From an uncultured Clostridia bacterium (GTDB taxonomy: Bacteria > Bacillota > Clostridia > TANB77 > CAG-508), in the NCBI GenBank assembly GCA_947630545.1, contig CANRHX010000017.1, forward strand, positions 1 through 37,344: a DNA stretch of 37,344 nucleotides, in the 5' to 3' direction. Under the pieces are notes generated by a model, which saw only the letters and a list, made by a program, of their open reading frames with translations, did no database searches and was not told the DNA's origin. The translations under genes and the position numbers were made by a program. Shown piece by piece: positions 24,595 to 32,046 of this stretch (positions within the stretch are counted from its first letter, which is position 1; each line of letters starts with the position of its first letter).

Positions 24595-25023
24595 TTATTT
24601 TAGTCCTTTATCAATTGTATAATTTCCTGGATTTACACTTCCAGGGGTAGTTGGACTTGTATTAGTATTAATATTAGTGTTAGTATTGGTATTAGTATTT
24701 GTATTCGTATCACCTTCAGAATTATCTTCAATTTTTGTTTCATATGAAGAAAAAGGATTTGCTTTGCCCGGTTTGTATCCGCTAATCTTTTGATAATTGT
24801 TCAAGTCTGTTTGATCAACTTCATAAGTTAATATTACTTTATCTTCATCTACGCTACCCGAATTTAATTCTTCTTTTACACTTTGTGGAGTAGAGTATGA
24901 TATTTCTTCTGGCAATATTTTATTTGTTGGTACATAATCATATAGTAAAACTCCTAAAACCAATATTATTGCAAGAATAATTAATAGCACTATAATAAGT
25001 TCTTTAATAATACCTTTTGCCAT
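24595..25023 (-). CDS. Pilus-operon membrane protein with a Thr-Asn repeat tail
   Basis: 142 residues, not recognised. One N-terminal membrane segment (about 6-28, ELIIVLLIILAIILVLGVLL) and a hydrophilic outer part with GYKPGKANPFSSYE followed by a run of about eight Thr-Asn pairs and a Pro/Gly-rich end. The xxNPFxxY segment and its place directly after pilO recall PilP/GspC-type connector proteins, but similarity is weak. The tail looks like a flexible linker through the cell wall. ATG follows AAGGAG. It probably aids pilus platform assembly (inference). Confidence 0.68.
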   Translation of the reverse strand: MAKGIIKELIIVLLIILAIILVLGVLLYDYVPTNKILPEEISYSTPQSVKEELNSGSVDEDKVILTYEVDQTDLNNYQKISGYKPGKANPFSSYETKIEDNSEGDTNTNTNTNTNTNINTNTSPTTPGSVNPGNYTIDKGLK

Positions 25024-25069
25024 ATATATCTCCTTTTCTAAATTATCTTACAGTATTTGTTCCATTCAT

Positions 25070-25798
25070 TTAATTTGTTGTATTAGTCTGACTTGTTGTA
25101 TTTTGTCCTTCTACTGTGTTTGTAGAACTAGTTGTATTTGTTGTATTTGTTGTATTTGTTGTATTTTCATTTGTTGAATTTTGTTCTTTATCTTGATTGC
25201 TATTTAAATCTGTTCTTGATATATCTTTTATTTCAATATCTCTACATGTAAATGTAGCTTGTAAATCACTAGTACTACTTCCTGGAACCATACTAAAATT
25301 TTCAATTTTAAATCCCAAATTAGAATCATTTTCAATATCAGATATAAACTCTGCAATTCCAACATATGAACCATTTGCTGTAAAATTTAAATTGTAGATA
25401 TTTTCGCCTATTCCTGATAAGACATCTATTTTTAATACAACACCTACACTTGTTGCATGATTTCCTATTATTGTCCATAAATATTCAATTTCATATTTTT
25501 GATATTGGTTAGCTGCTTTAACTTCATCGCCATCACTAACAGATACCAATTCATTATAAGTTTTCTTTTCCGTTTCTAGTTTTTTAATATCGCTTTCTAT
25601 ATCGCTAAAAACTTTTTCGTAATCTGAACTAGCTAACATTGTAGCTTCATCAATAGTATTATCAAGTTCAATATTTTTTTGTTGAATTTGTTGGAATCCA
25701 ATTATATCAATCCCAGCTATATTAATACCTTTCCATGCAGTTAAGCAACATAATACTAGCAATAAAACTATAAGGATAAAAAATAGAATTTTTTTCAT
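25070..25798 (-). CDS. pilO: PilO-like pilus assembly protein
   Basis: 242 residues: a single N-terminal membrane helix (about 4-22), a coiled-coil region (about 40-85), then a ferredoxin-like domain with GSYVGIAEFISDIENDSNLGFKIENF, the usual PilO pattern. In the family it pairs with PilN to link the cytoplasmic PilM ring to the outer parts. The C-terminal 45 residues are Asn/Thr-rich with four exact NTT units. The start codon overlaps the stop of the upstream gene (ATGA), and AAGGAGA is inside that gene's end, so translation is coupled with the PilM-PilN fusion. Confidence 0.82.
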   Translation of the reverse strand: MKKILFFILIVLLLVLCCLTAWKGINIAGIDIIGFQQIQQKNIELDNTIDEATMLASSDYEKVFSDIESDIKKLETEKKTYNELVSVSDGDEVKAANQYQKYEIEYLWTIIGNHATSVGVVLKIDVLSGIGENIYNLNFTANGSYVGIAEFISDIENDSNLGFKIENFSMVPGSSTSDLQATFTCRDIEIKDISRTDLNSNQDKEQNSTNENTTNTTNTTNTTSSTNTVEGQNTTSQTNTTN

Positions 25799-27396
25799 GG
25801 TAAATCTCCTTCTATTTTTACTATAATTGCATTACCTTCTTTTTGCCCTGTAGATGATATAACATCTTTCAATATTTCTTCTGATTTTAGTTTAGCTTTT
25901 AAATACCCTAATTGCTCATATTTATCAGATTGAGCATATATCTCTATATGAGATGCTGATGGATTTTGTATTGATGTTATTTGGACATTTTCAGGTACTA
26001 TATACATAATTTGATTTAGCAAGTTTGGAATCATATTTCTTGTTTTAAGTCTTTCACTTGCTCTGTCACTTATATCTTGTAAATTTTTGATTAAGTTACT
26101 ATATTCACTTGTTTTTAATTTTATTTTATTATCATCAGTTTTTGCTAAAGATATTTGTGATTGAATCTGTGTAACTCTATCATCAGCTTGTTTTTGTTTA
26201 TCTAATAGTTGATTATTTATTGCAATTGAAAATGCTGAATAAATTACAAATAATATAATAAGTGAATACGTTGTTCTAAGCAAATTTTTTTCTACTTTAT
26301 CTAATTTTTCCCCAAGATCAAATCTTATTCCTTTGCTACCGCCATCTTTGTTGTTATTATTTTTCATCCAATCTGGTAATTTTTCCTCTAATGATTGGTT
26401 TTTGAAATTAATTCCTTCAATTCCTTCTCCTAATCCCATAAGTGCCATAGAAATAGCAGAATTAACTTCTATATAATCTTTTATACTAATATCTTTAGTA
26501 TTTGTTACAAAGTCTGGTTTTAATATTTCACATTTTGTTTCTTCTAAATATTCTTGGAAATATAAATCTATATTATTTACTAATGCTAAAGTACCAGTAA
26601 TATATACTTTATCAATTCTTTGTTCTTGCTCGTTTATTATTTTCTTTACTTGACCAACTATAGAATATAATGTAGGCATTATATCTTCCAAATAATTTAT
26701 TTCTACTTCTTGTAATTCTTTTCCTTCTGAAGTATATATAGTAGTATTCTTGCAAACCTCATAACTTGTTGAATATGAATTTTCTTTTAATGCTATTTTT
26801 TCAAGTATTTCTTGGCTTCCTTCTGGAATCTTTTTTATATCGTAAATTTTTTGATCTAAAACAGTTGTAATTGTTGTGTCATCTTCTATATTTACAATAA
26901 TTGCATTTTCTCTTTCATTAAATCGTCTTAGATTAGCTATAGCCATTGAAATTGGTGATATTGAAGATACTCTATATTCAGGAAATAATTGGTTTCTTTT
27001 ATTTAGTTCTATTTTATTATCGCTTATGAATATAACTCTAATCTTTTTATCATCGTCAATACTTGGTACTAAGGCATATCTAGTTTCAAAGACATTTGGA
27101 TTATAACCTTTTTCACTGCAATACATTTCAAATTCAGTTTTTATCGCTTTTTGTAAATCTTTTTTGCTAAGCAATGAAAACATATTGAAATAATTGTAAC
27201 TTTCTCCAAGGCTATTGACACTTATAGGTGTTTTAAAACTATAAGTCTCTTCAACAATTTGTTTAATAGCATTTTCAAGATCATCATCATAGAATTTTAT
27301 TCCAAATGATTCAACTTTTTTTATGTCTTTATCTTTTGACACCTTTGCATATTTAATTAAATTATTTTGAATAAATAACCCAAGACAACTAGCCAT
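25795..27396 (-). CDS. Fused PilM-PilN pilus assembly protein
   Basis: 533 residues. Residues 1-330 look like PilM, an actin-like ATPase-fold cytoplasmic protein: GLFIQNNLIKYAKV at the start, NAIIVNIEDDTTITTVLDQ as the phosphate-loop region and KVYITGTLALVNNID near the C-end of the domain. A linker of about 40 residues leads to a membrane helix (about 373-392, YSLIILFVIYSAFSIAINNQ), a coiled coil and a PilN-like domain ending in GNAIIVKIEGDLP. PilM and PilN usually are separate and interact through the PilN N-terminal peptide. ATG follows GGGGAG. It is the first gene of the pilus operon. Confidence 0.82.
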   Translation of the reverse strand: MASCLGLFIQNNLIKYAKVSKDKDIKKVESFGIKFYDDDLENAIKQIVEETYSFKTPISVNSLGESYNYFNMFSLLSKKDLQKAIKTEFEMYCSEKGYNPNVFETRYALVPSIDDDKKIRVIFISDNKIELNKRNQLFPEYRVSSISPISMAIANLRRFNERENAIIVNIEDDTTITTVLDQKIYDIKKIPEGSQEILEKIALKENSYSTSYEVCKNTTIYTSEGKELQEVEINYLEDIMPTLYSIVGQVKKIINEQEQRIDKVYITGTLALVNNIDLYFQEYLEETKCEILKPDFVTNTKDISIKDYIEVNSAISMALMGLGEGIEGINFKNQSLEEKLPDWMKNNNNKDGGSKGIRFDLGEKLDKVEKNLLRTTYSLIILFVIYSAFSIAINNQLLDKQKQADDRVTQIQSQISLAKTDDNKIKLKTSEYSNLIKNLQDISDRASERLKTRNMIPNLLNQIMYIVPENVQITSIQNPSASHIEIYAQSDKYEQLGYLKAKLKSEEILKDVISSTGQKEGNAIIVKIEGDLP

Positions 27397-27502
27397 TTTT
27401 TCTCCCCATTTTTTTGTTTTTTTATTTTTATTTTACGTTTTTTTTTGTTTTCCATACTTGAATAAATTTTAATTTATGCTATTTTTTACTATTTAAATAA
27501 TT

Positions 27503-27542
27503 TATTGACTTTATTTTATATTTTTTTTATTAAAAGTCAATA
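27503..27542 (-). promoter_or_regulatory. Predicted promoter of the pilus operon inside a dyad
   Basis: A perfect 10-bp inverted repeat (TATTGACTTT at 27503-27512 and its complement at 27533-27542) flanks 20 AT-only bases. On the minus strand one arm carries TTGACT (27535-27540), and TAAAAT lies 16 bases on (27513-27518). No T run follows, so it is not an obvious rsmB terminator. The dyad could be an operator. Confidence 0.4.
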
Positions 27543-27590
27543 CTTTTAATTCAAATGTCATGTAAATGTAACATTCTTGTAATATTGATT

Positions 27591-28901
27591 CTAGAATTTT
27601 TTTCTCATCTTACATATAAAAAATCCATCGTGAAATTTATTGGGCATTATTTTTAAATATTTCAATTTACTATCTGTAATTTTTATAATTTCAAAGTCTT
27701 GATTTTTTACTAAAAATTTTTCTATTATATTTTCATTTTCTTCTTTTAAAATACTACATGTTGAATATACTAATTCTCCTCCCTTTTTTAATTTTTTAGC
27801 ACAATTTTCCAAAATTTGATTTTGTATTTTTGAAATTTCTATTACATCTTCTGGCTTTCTTTGCCATTTTATATCTGGTTTTCTTTTTATTACTCCAATT
27901 CCCAAACATGGTACATCAAGCAATATTTTATCATATTTAATTGAATTATCTATCACTTTTGTTGCATCATTAATTTGTGTGTTTACTATTGTAATACCTA
28001 ACCTTTTACAATTTTCTTCAATTAATTTTAGTCGATGTTCGTGTATATCCCATGCATCTATCTTTCCATGGTTTTTCATTATTTCTGCCATATACGTTGT
28101 CTTTCCGCCCGGTGCACTACAAGCATCTAAAACATTTTGTCCTTCTTTTGGATCTAATATAACAGCTGTAAGTCCTGCTGATTCATCTTGAATAGTAAAA
28201 AGACCTTTTTTAAATTCTTCCATATTTTCTATGTTCTTTACATCTTTTAAAATAATGAAATCTTCTAAATCTCCATTATTGCATTTTATATTTTTATTTT
28301 GTAATTTTTTAATTAATTCTTCCTTTGTTGTTTTTAGAGTATTTACTCTTACAGAAAGTTCTGGTTTTAAATTTAAATTTTCGCAAATTTTTTCTACTTC
28401 ATCTAATGTATTATTTTTCAGAAGCTCTTCAATTATCCAAATTGGCATAGATTGAGTTTTGGATATTTTTTCTTTTTTATTTTCAATTTTAAATAAATCT
28501 TTGTAATCATCTAATGATATTTTTCTTAAAATAGCATTAACAAATCCAGCACTTTTTTGATGTCCATATTTTTTTGCCAAATTTACACTTTCATCTACTG
28601 CCGAAAATTTTGGAATTTTATTTAAAAATATAATCTGATAAATTCCCATTCTTAATATATTTAAAATCCATGGTGAAATTTTTTTTAATTTTATTTTAGA
28701 ATGTTTTTCGATTATTGTATCTAAAGTCAATCTCCATGTTGTAACTCCATATACTATTTGTGATATTAGTCCAATGTCCTTATTATTCAATTTTGCCATG
28801 TTATTTTTTAATTCGTTATCAAGTGCAATGTTTGAATATGCATTTTCTTTTTCTACTTTATATAATACTTTTAACGCTATTTCTCTTGCTTTATCAATCA
28901 T
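27591..28901 (-). CDS. rsmB: 16S rRNA (cytosine-5-)methyltransferase RsmB
   Basis: 436 residues. The N-terminal NusB-like RNA-binding domain (about 1-130, AREIALKVLYKVEKENAYSN) is followed by a Rossmann methyltransferase that makes m5C967 in 16S rRNA (E. coli numbering). Motifs: LDACSAPGGKTTYMAE (SAM site), DVPCLGIG (catalytic-region PC motif) and YSTCS (nucleophile TC motif), so both cysteines are intact. The usual DAPC is DVPC here. ATG follows AAAGGGAG. It is divergent from the dodecin-spoVA cassette. In many Firmicutes it is next to fmt and def; these are not here. Confidence 0.94.
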   Translation of the reverse strand: MIDKAREIALKVLYKVEKENAYSNIALDNELKNNMAKLNNKDIGLISQIVYGVTTWRLTLDTIIEKHSKIKLKKISPWILNILRMGIYQIIFLNKIPKFSAVDESVNLAKKYGHQKSAGFVNAILRKISLDDYKDLFKIENKKEKISKTQSMPIWIIEELLKNNTLDEVEKICENLNLKPELSVRVNTLKTTKEELIKKLQNKNIKCNNGDLEDFIILKDVKNIENMEEFKKGLFTIQDESAGLTAVILDPKEGQNVLDACSAPGGKTTYMAEIMKNHGKIDAWDIHEHRLKLIEENCKRLGITIVNTQINDATKVIDNSIKYDKILLDVPCLGIGVIKRKPDIKWQRKPEDVIEISKIQNQILENCAKKLKKGGELVYSTCSILKEENENIIEKFLVKNQDFEIIKITDSKLKYLKIMPNKFHDGFFICKMRKKF

Positions 28902-29033
28902 GTTTTTCTCCCTTTATTTTATTTTTTTCAGTATATACTTTTTCTATTAATAGTTCAAGATTAAAAATTATAAAAAAATTAATAATTTTGTATAAAATTT
29001 ATATTTTAGTAAAAAATACCTTTAATGAATTGT

Positions 29034-29059
29034 GCTGAAAGTAATTTATTACTTTTAGC
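29034..29059 (+). promoter_or_regulatory. Hairpin in the leader of the dodecin-spoVA operon
   Basis: GCTGAAAGTAA pairs with TTACTTTTAGC (11 bp, one G-U) around the loop TTTA, ending 7 bases before the GGAAAGGATG ribosome binding site. There is no T run. It could be an operator dyad or an RNA stabiliser. I could not identify a sigma-F/G-type promoter upstream. Confidence 0.4.
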
Positions 29060-29083
29060 AAACTGGAAAGGATGATTATTTTT

Positions 29084-29296
29084 ATGGACATTGAAAAACA
29101 TTTAATATTAACTGGAAGTTCTGAAGTCTCTTGGAAAGATGCAATAGTAAAAACAATTACTGAAGCTTCAAAATCAATTGACTATTTGTCTTCTATTAAA
29201 ATTTTGGAACAACGAGCAAAAATTGACGGCAATAAAATTTCTGAATATTTCGTAGAATTAGATTTAGGCTTTGTTTTAGATTTAAATAGAAAATAA
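29084..29296 (+). CDS. Dodecin-like flavin-binding protein
   Basis: 70 residues. It matches the dodecin pattern: LTGSSEVSWKDAIVKTITEA, then ILEQRAKIDGNKISEYFVEL and GFVLD, that is one helix packed on a three-stranded sheet that assembles into a hollow dodecamer. The Trp of SSEVSW is the residue that stacks on flavin in the family. The frame also opens at an ATG at 29072, but that is too close to the AAAGGATGAT ribosome binding site, and the spoVAC gene has the same site followed by ATG at similar spacing, so I use 29084. It is first in the plus-strand cassette with spoVAC. Dodecins store or buffer riboflavin or FMN. Confidence 0.85.
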   Translation: MDIEKHLILTGSSEVSWKDAIVKTITEASKSIDYLSSIKILEQRAKIDGNKISEYFVELDLGFVLDLNRK

Positions 29297-29305
29297 TGGC
29301 CATAT

Positions 29306-29358
29306 AAATTTATAATTATTGGCAAATATAGTCGTACAAATTTATAATTATTGGCAAA
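29306..29358 (+). repeat. Two direct repeats between dodecin and spoVAC
   Basis: The 21-base unit AAATTTATAATTATTGGCAAA occurs at 29306-29326 and 29338-29358, 32 bases apart (about three helical turns), just upstream of the spoVAC ribosome binding site. It could be binding sites or a small duplication. Confidence 0.85.
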
Positions 29359-29378
29359 AAAAGAAAGGATGATATTTT

Positions 29379-29844
29379 ATGGATCCAACACAAACTAAAC
29401 AAGGATATCAAGATTACGTTGACAAAAAATCCCCAAATTCGCCTATTGCAAAAAATTTATTTAATGCATTTTGGACAGGTGGTTTAATATGCTCAATAGG
29501 TCAAATTATATTAAATATTTGTAAGGAAAGAGGATTTGATATAACAACCTCTGGTACGATTGTATCAATCATTTTAATAGGTCTTTCTGCTTTTCTTACT
29601 GGATTAAATATTTTTAATAAAATAGGAAAATTCTGTGGAGCAGGTTCTCTTATACCAATTACAGGATTTGCTAACTCAATTGTTTCTCCTGCTATGGAGT
29701 ACAAGTCTGAAGGATATGTTATGGGAGTTGGCGCTAAAATGTTTACAGTTGCTCGGACCTGTTTTAGTTTTTGGTATTTCAAGTGCTATTATTGTTGGAA
29801 TTATATTTTTAATTTTTAACACACAATCTATTACATTAGTTTAA
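29379..29844 (+). CDS. spoVAC: Stage V sporulation protein AC, with an apparent one-base frameshift
   Basis: Membrane subunit of the SpoVA channel for dipicolinic acid in spores. Frame one gives MDPTQTKQGYQDYV... through TGGLICSIGQ, AGSLIPITGFANS, EYKSEGYVMGVGAKMFTVA (codon 125). After GCT at 29751-29753 one extra C (29754) breaks the frame. Reading on from 29755 restores the family C-terminus GPVLVFGISSAIIVGIIFLI and a stop at 29844, for 154 residues, the usual length. Unshifted, the protein would end at 29819 with an unrelated Cys- and aromatic-rich tail. It could be a sequencing error, a mutation or recoding at the rare CGG codon. AAAGGATGAT precedes ATG. Confidence 0.85.
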
Positions 29845-29853
29845 AAGGAGTTG

Positions 29854-30861
29854 ATGGCTTTGCAAAAAATAGGTAAACAAACAATAAAATTCGATGCCCC
29901 ACCAACAGTTTCTGAATGTGCAAGCATTGTAGGTCCTAAAGAAGCTGATGGTCCCCTTTGCAAATATTTTGATCAAACTTTAGAAGATGAATTTTGGGGC
30001 GAAAAATCTTGGGAAAAAGCAGAAAGTAAAATTATAAAAGAAACTGTTTCTACTTTAATTGGAAAATCTGGAGTTTCAACAGCTGATGTTGACATGGTCA
30101 TTGCTGGTGATCTCTTAAATCAATGTATTTCTTCAAGTTTTGGCTTAAGAGATTCAAATATTCCTTTTTTAGGTGTATTTGGTGCATGCTCTACTTTTGT
30201 AGAATCAATGAGTATTAGTGCAATATGTGTAGAAGGTTTTGCTAAAAATGTAATATGCGCTACCTCTAGCCATTTTTGTAGTGCTGAAAAACAATTCAGA
30301 TTTCCTTTAGAATTAGGTAATCAAAGACCTCCTACAGCTCAATGGACAGTAACAGGCAGTGGTGCAGCCTTAATTAGTAAATCTGGCAATGGTCCTTTTA
30401 TAACTCATATTACTCCTGGAAAAATAGTTGATATGGGAATAAAAGATGCAAACAGTATGGGAGCTGCTATGGCACCAGCATTTTGTGATACATTGTTAAC
30501 TCATTTTCAAGATACAGGCAGAAATCCTAGTTATTATGATGCTATCATAAGCGGTGACCTTGGTCATATTGGAAAAGAAATTTCAATAGATATTATGAAA
30601 TCACATGGTTATAATATAAAATCTAATTACAACGACTGTGGTGTAATGATTTTTGATAAAGCATCACAAGACACTCACTCTGGTGGAAGTGGTTGTGCTT
30701 GTTGTGCTACAGTTTTCTCTGGTTACTGGTTTAAACAATTACAAAATAAAAAAGTTAAAAAAATATTATTAATTGCTACTGGAGCTTTAATGAATTCTAC
30801 TAGTTCTCAACAAGGTGAATCTATTCCTGGAATAGCTCACGCAATTAGTATAGAAATTTAA
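29854..30861 (+). CDS. spoVAD: Stage V sporulation protein AD
   Basis: About 335 residues with a thiolase-like fold; in Bacillus it is an outer-leaflet SpoVA component that binds dipicolinic acid. Recognised by GKQTIKF near the start, GPKEADGPLCKYFDQTLEDE, GVFGACSTFVESM, TSSHFCSAEKQFRFP, GSGAALISKSG, ISGDLGHIGKEI and the C-terminal GAL.NSTSSQQGESIPGIAHA. AAAAGGAG lies 3 bases before the ATG at 29854; a TTG at 29851 touches it and a TTG at 29860 (MQKIGKQT) is spaced better, so the exact start is uncertain by a few codons. It is translated 9 bases after spoVAC. Confidence 0.95.
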   Translation: MALQKIGKQTIKFDAPPTVSECASIVGPKEADGPLCKYFDQTLEDEFWGEKSWEKAESKIIKETVSTLIGKSGVSTADVDMVIAGDLLNQCISSSFGLRDSNIPFLGVFGACSTFVESMSISAICVEGFAKNVICATSSHFCSAEKQFRFPLELGNQRPPTAQWTVTGSGAALISKSGNGPFITHITPGKIVDMGIKDANSMGAAMAPAFCDTLLTHFQDTGRNPSYYDAIISGDLGHIGKEISIDIMKSHGYNIKSNYNDCGVMIFDKASQDTHSGGSGCACCATVFSGYWFKQLQNKKVKKILLIATGALMNSTSSQQGESIPGIAHAISIEI

Positions 30862-30865
30862 AAAG

Positions 30866-30964
30866 TGTGTCATCGGTTCCGGGTTTGATTGACACAAAAT
30901 GTGTCATTGGTTCCGGGTTTGAATGACACAAAATGTGTCATTGGTTCCGGGTTTGGTTGACACA
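30866..30964 (+). repeat. Three tandem 34-bp palindromic repeats between spoVAD and spoVAE
   Basis: 31-bp units at 30866-30896, 30900-30930 and 30934-30964 are separated by 3 bases, mostly AAA, with an exact period of 34. Each has arms TGTGTCA and TGACACA (9 bp, TGTGTCATT, in the middle copy) and an almost constant centre GGTTCCGGGTTTG. GC content is near 48 percent in a region near 30 percent. The array runs from 5 bases after the spoVAD stop to 2 bases before the spoVAE ribosome binding site. Confidence 0.95.
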
Positions 30965-30982
30965 CGAAAGGAAATGATTATT

Positions 30983-31375
30983 ATGAATATAAATTGGGCA
31001 AATGTTTTTGATTGGATGCAAATATTTAAATGCTTTATTGTTGGAGGAGCAATTTGTGTTATTGGACAAATTTTAATTGATAAAACTAAGCTTACTCCCG
31101 CTAGAATATTAGTTATATTCGTTACTACTGGGGCTGTTTTAGGTGGTCTTGGAATTTACAAGTATTTGGTTGACTTTGCTGGAGCTGGTGCAACTGTTCC
31201 TCTTACTGGTTTTGGATATAATCTTGCAAAAGGAACTATAGAAGGTGTGCAACAGCAAGGTTTAATTGGAGCTTTTACTGGCGGTGTAAAAGCTGCTGCT
31301 GGTGGTATTGCTGCTGCTGTATTCTTTGGCTACATTGCTTCTCTTATAGCTAAACCAAAAATGAAAAAGCAATAA
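30983..31375 (+). CDS. spoVAE: Stage V sporulation protein AE (SpoVAEb type)
   Basis: 130 residues, membrane subunit of the SpoVA channel. Motifs: FIVGGAICVIGQILIDKTKLTPARILV, GIYKYLVDFAGAGATVPLTG, GIAAAVFFGYIASLIAKPK, with four hydrophobic segments. The frame is open from 30923 through the repeat array, but that part would read VSLVPGLVDT from the repeat and has no ribosome binding site. GAAAGGA upstream supports ATG at 30983 (an ATG at 30974 is also possible). With spoVAC and spoVAD it forms the minimal C-D-E set seen in clostridia; spoVAA, AB and AF are absent. Confidence 0.95.
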   Translation: MNINWANVFDWMQIFKCFIVGGAICVIGQILIDKTKLTPARILVIFVTTGAVLGGLGIYKYLVDFAGAGATVPLTGFGYNLAKGTIEGVQQQGLIGAFTGGVKAAAGGIAAAVFFGYIASLIAKPKMKKQ

Positions 31376-31406
31376 AAAAAAAGCATATATTTATGCTTTT
31401 TTTGCT
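31374..31406. terminator. Shared bidirectional terminator of spoVAE and rplT
   Basis: AAAAAAAGCATA pairs with TATGCTTTTTTT around a 4-base loop, giving a T run on both strands. It overlaps both the spoVAE stop codon and the last codons of the convergent rplT gene. Confidence 0.85.
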
Positions 31407-31741
31407 ATTTGTGCTATTTCTGAAAATGCTTTTTCGTCTGTTACAGCTATTTCTGCAAGCATTTTTCTGTTTATTGTAACATTTGCCTTTTTTAATCCAG
31501 CAATTAGTTTGCTATATGTTAGTCCATTCATTCTTGCTGCTGCATTAATTCTTGTTATCCATAATTTTCTGAAATTGCTTTTCTTATCTTTTCTTCCTAC
31601 ATATGCATATTTTAAAGATTTCATTACTGCTTGATTTGCATTTCTGAATCTATAGTGTTTTGCACCATAATATCCTTTTGCTCTTTTTAATATTTTTTTA
31701 TGTCTTGCTCTTGTTGTTCTTGCTGTTTTTACTCTTGCCAT
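31391..31741 (-). CDS. rplT: 50S ribosomal protein L20
   Basis: 116 residues, basic. [26 protein letters not shown]... continues with the RNA-binding N-terminal extension, then [20 protein letters not shown] and [11 protein letters not shown]. It binds 23S rRNA and, in Firmicutes, represses its own operon through the infC leader. ATG follows AAGGTGA. It is last in infC-rpmI-rplT, and its end lies within the shared terminator hairpin. Confidence 0.98.
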   Translation of the reverse strand: MARVKTARTTRARHKKILKRAKGYYGAKHYRFRNANQAVMKSLKYAYVGRKDKKSNFRKLWITRINAAARMNGLTYSKLIAGLKKANVTINRKMLAEIAVTDEKAFSEIAQIAKKA

Positions 31742-31800
31742 TTATTTTTCACCTTCCTTATTTTTTCAAATTTTAATTGTTTTTGGATTATTTTCTACTT

Positions 31801-32004
31801 TTAGTTACCATATGGTAATAATTTTTTAATTGTATTTTCACATGTTTTATCTGCGTAAGCATTTTGAACTTTACCAGATTTCTTTTGTCTTCTTGTTTTG
31901 TTTGCTAATAAATGTCTTCTATTAGATTTTGTTCTTTTTACTTTTCCTGTAGCTGTTAAAGAATATCTTTTTTTTGCTGCTTTGTTTGTTTTTAATTTTG
32001 GCAT
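31801..32004 (-). CDS. rpmI: 50S ribosomal protein L35
   Basis: 67 residues from the ATG at 32004: MPKLKTNKAAKKRYSLTATG and the KRTKSNRRHLLANKTRRQKK basic stretch, ending with KKLLPYGN. The frame opens seven codons earlier, but AAAGGAG lies 10 bases before the ATG at 32004. It is between infC and rplT, in the universal Firmicute order. Confidence 0.97.
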   Translation of the reverse strand: MPKLKTNKAAKKRYSLTATGKVKRTKSNRRHLLANKTRRQKKSGKVQNAYADKTCENTIKKLLPYGN

Positions 32005-32046
32005 TTGCTTTTCGCTCCTTTCCATTTTTTGTTTATATTATTCAGA

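Noticed and set aside
28902..29071. Sigma-G or sigma-F promoter for the spoVA cassette
   Set aside because: No pair of -35 and -10 elements at correct spacing could be supported in this very AT-rich stretch.
29635..29844. Separate gene overlapping the end of spoVAC
   Set aside because: From 29755 it is the missing C-terminus of SpoVAC in another frame; its first 40 codons are only a shadow of spoVAC.
30866..30964. CRISPR array
   Set aside because: Period is 34 with only 3 bases between 31-bp units, so there are no spacers, and no cas genes are present.
30923..30982. Longer SpoVAE N-terminus through the third repeat
   Set aside because: It has no ribosome binding site, reads repeat sequence and is not found in the family; ATG at 30983 fits.
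30934..30990. Promoter from TTGACA in the repeat
   Set aside because: No -10-like hexamer at 16-18 bases; the arm sequence TGACACA explains the match.
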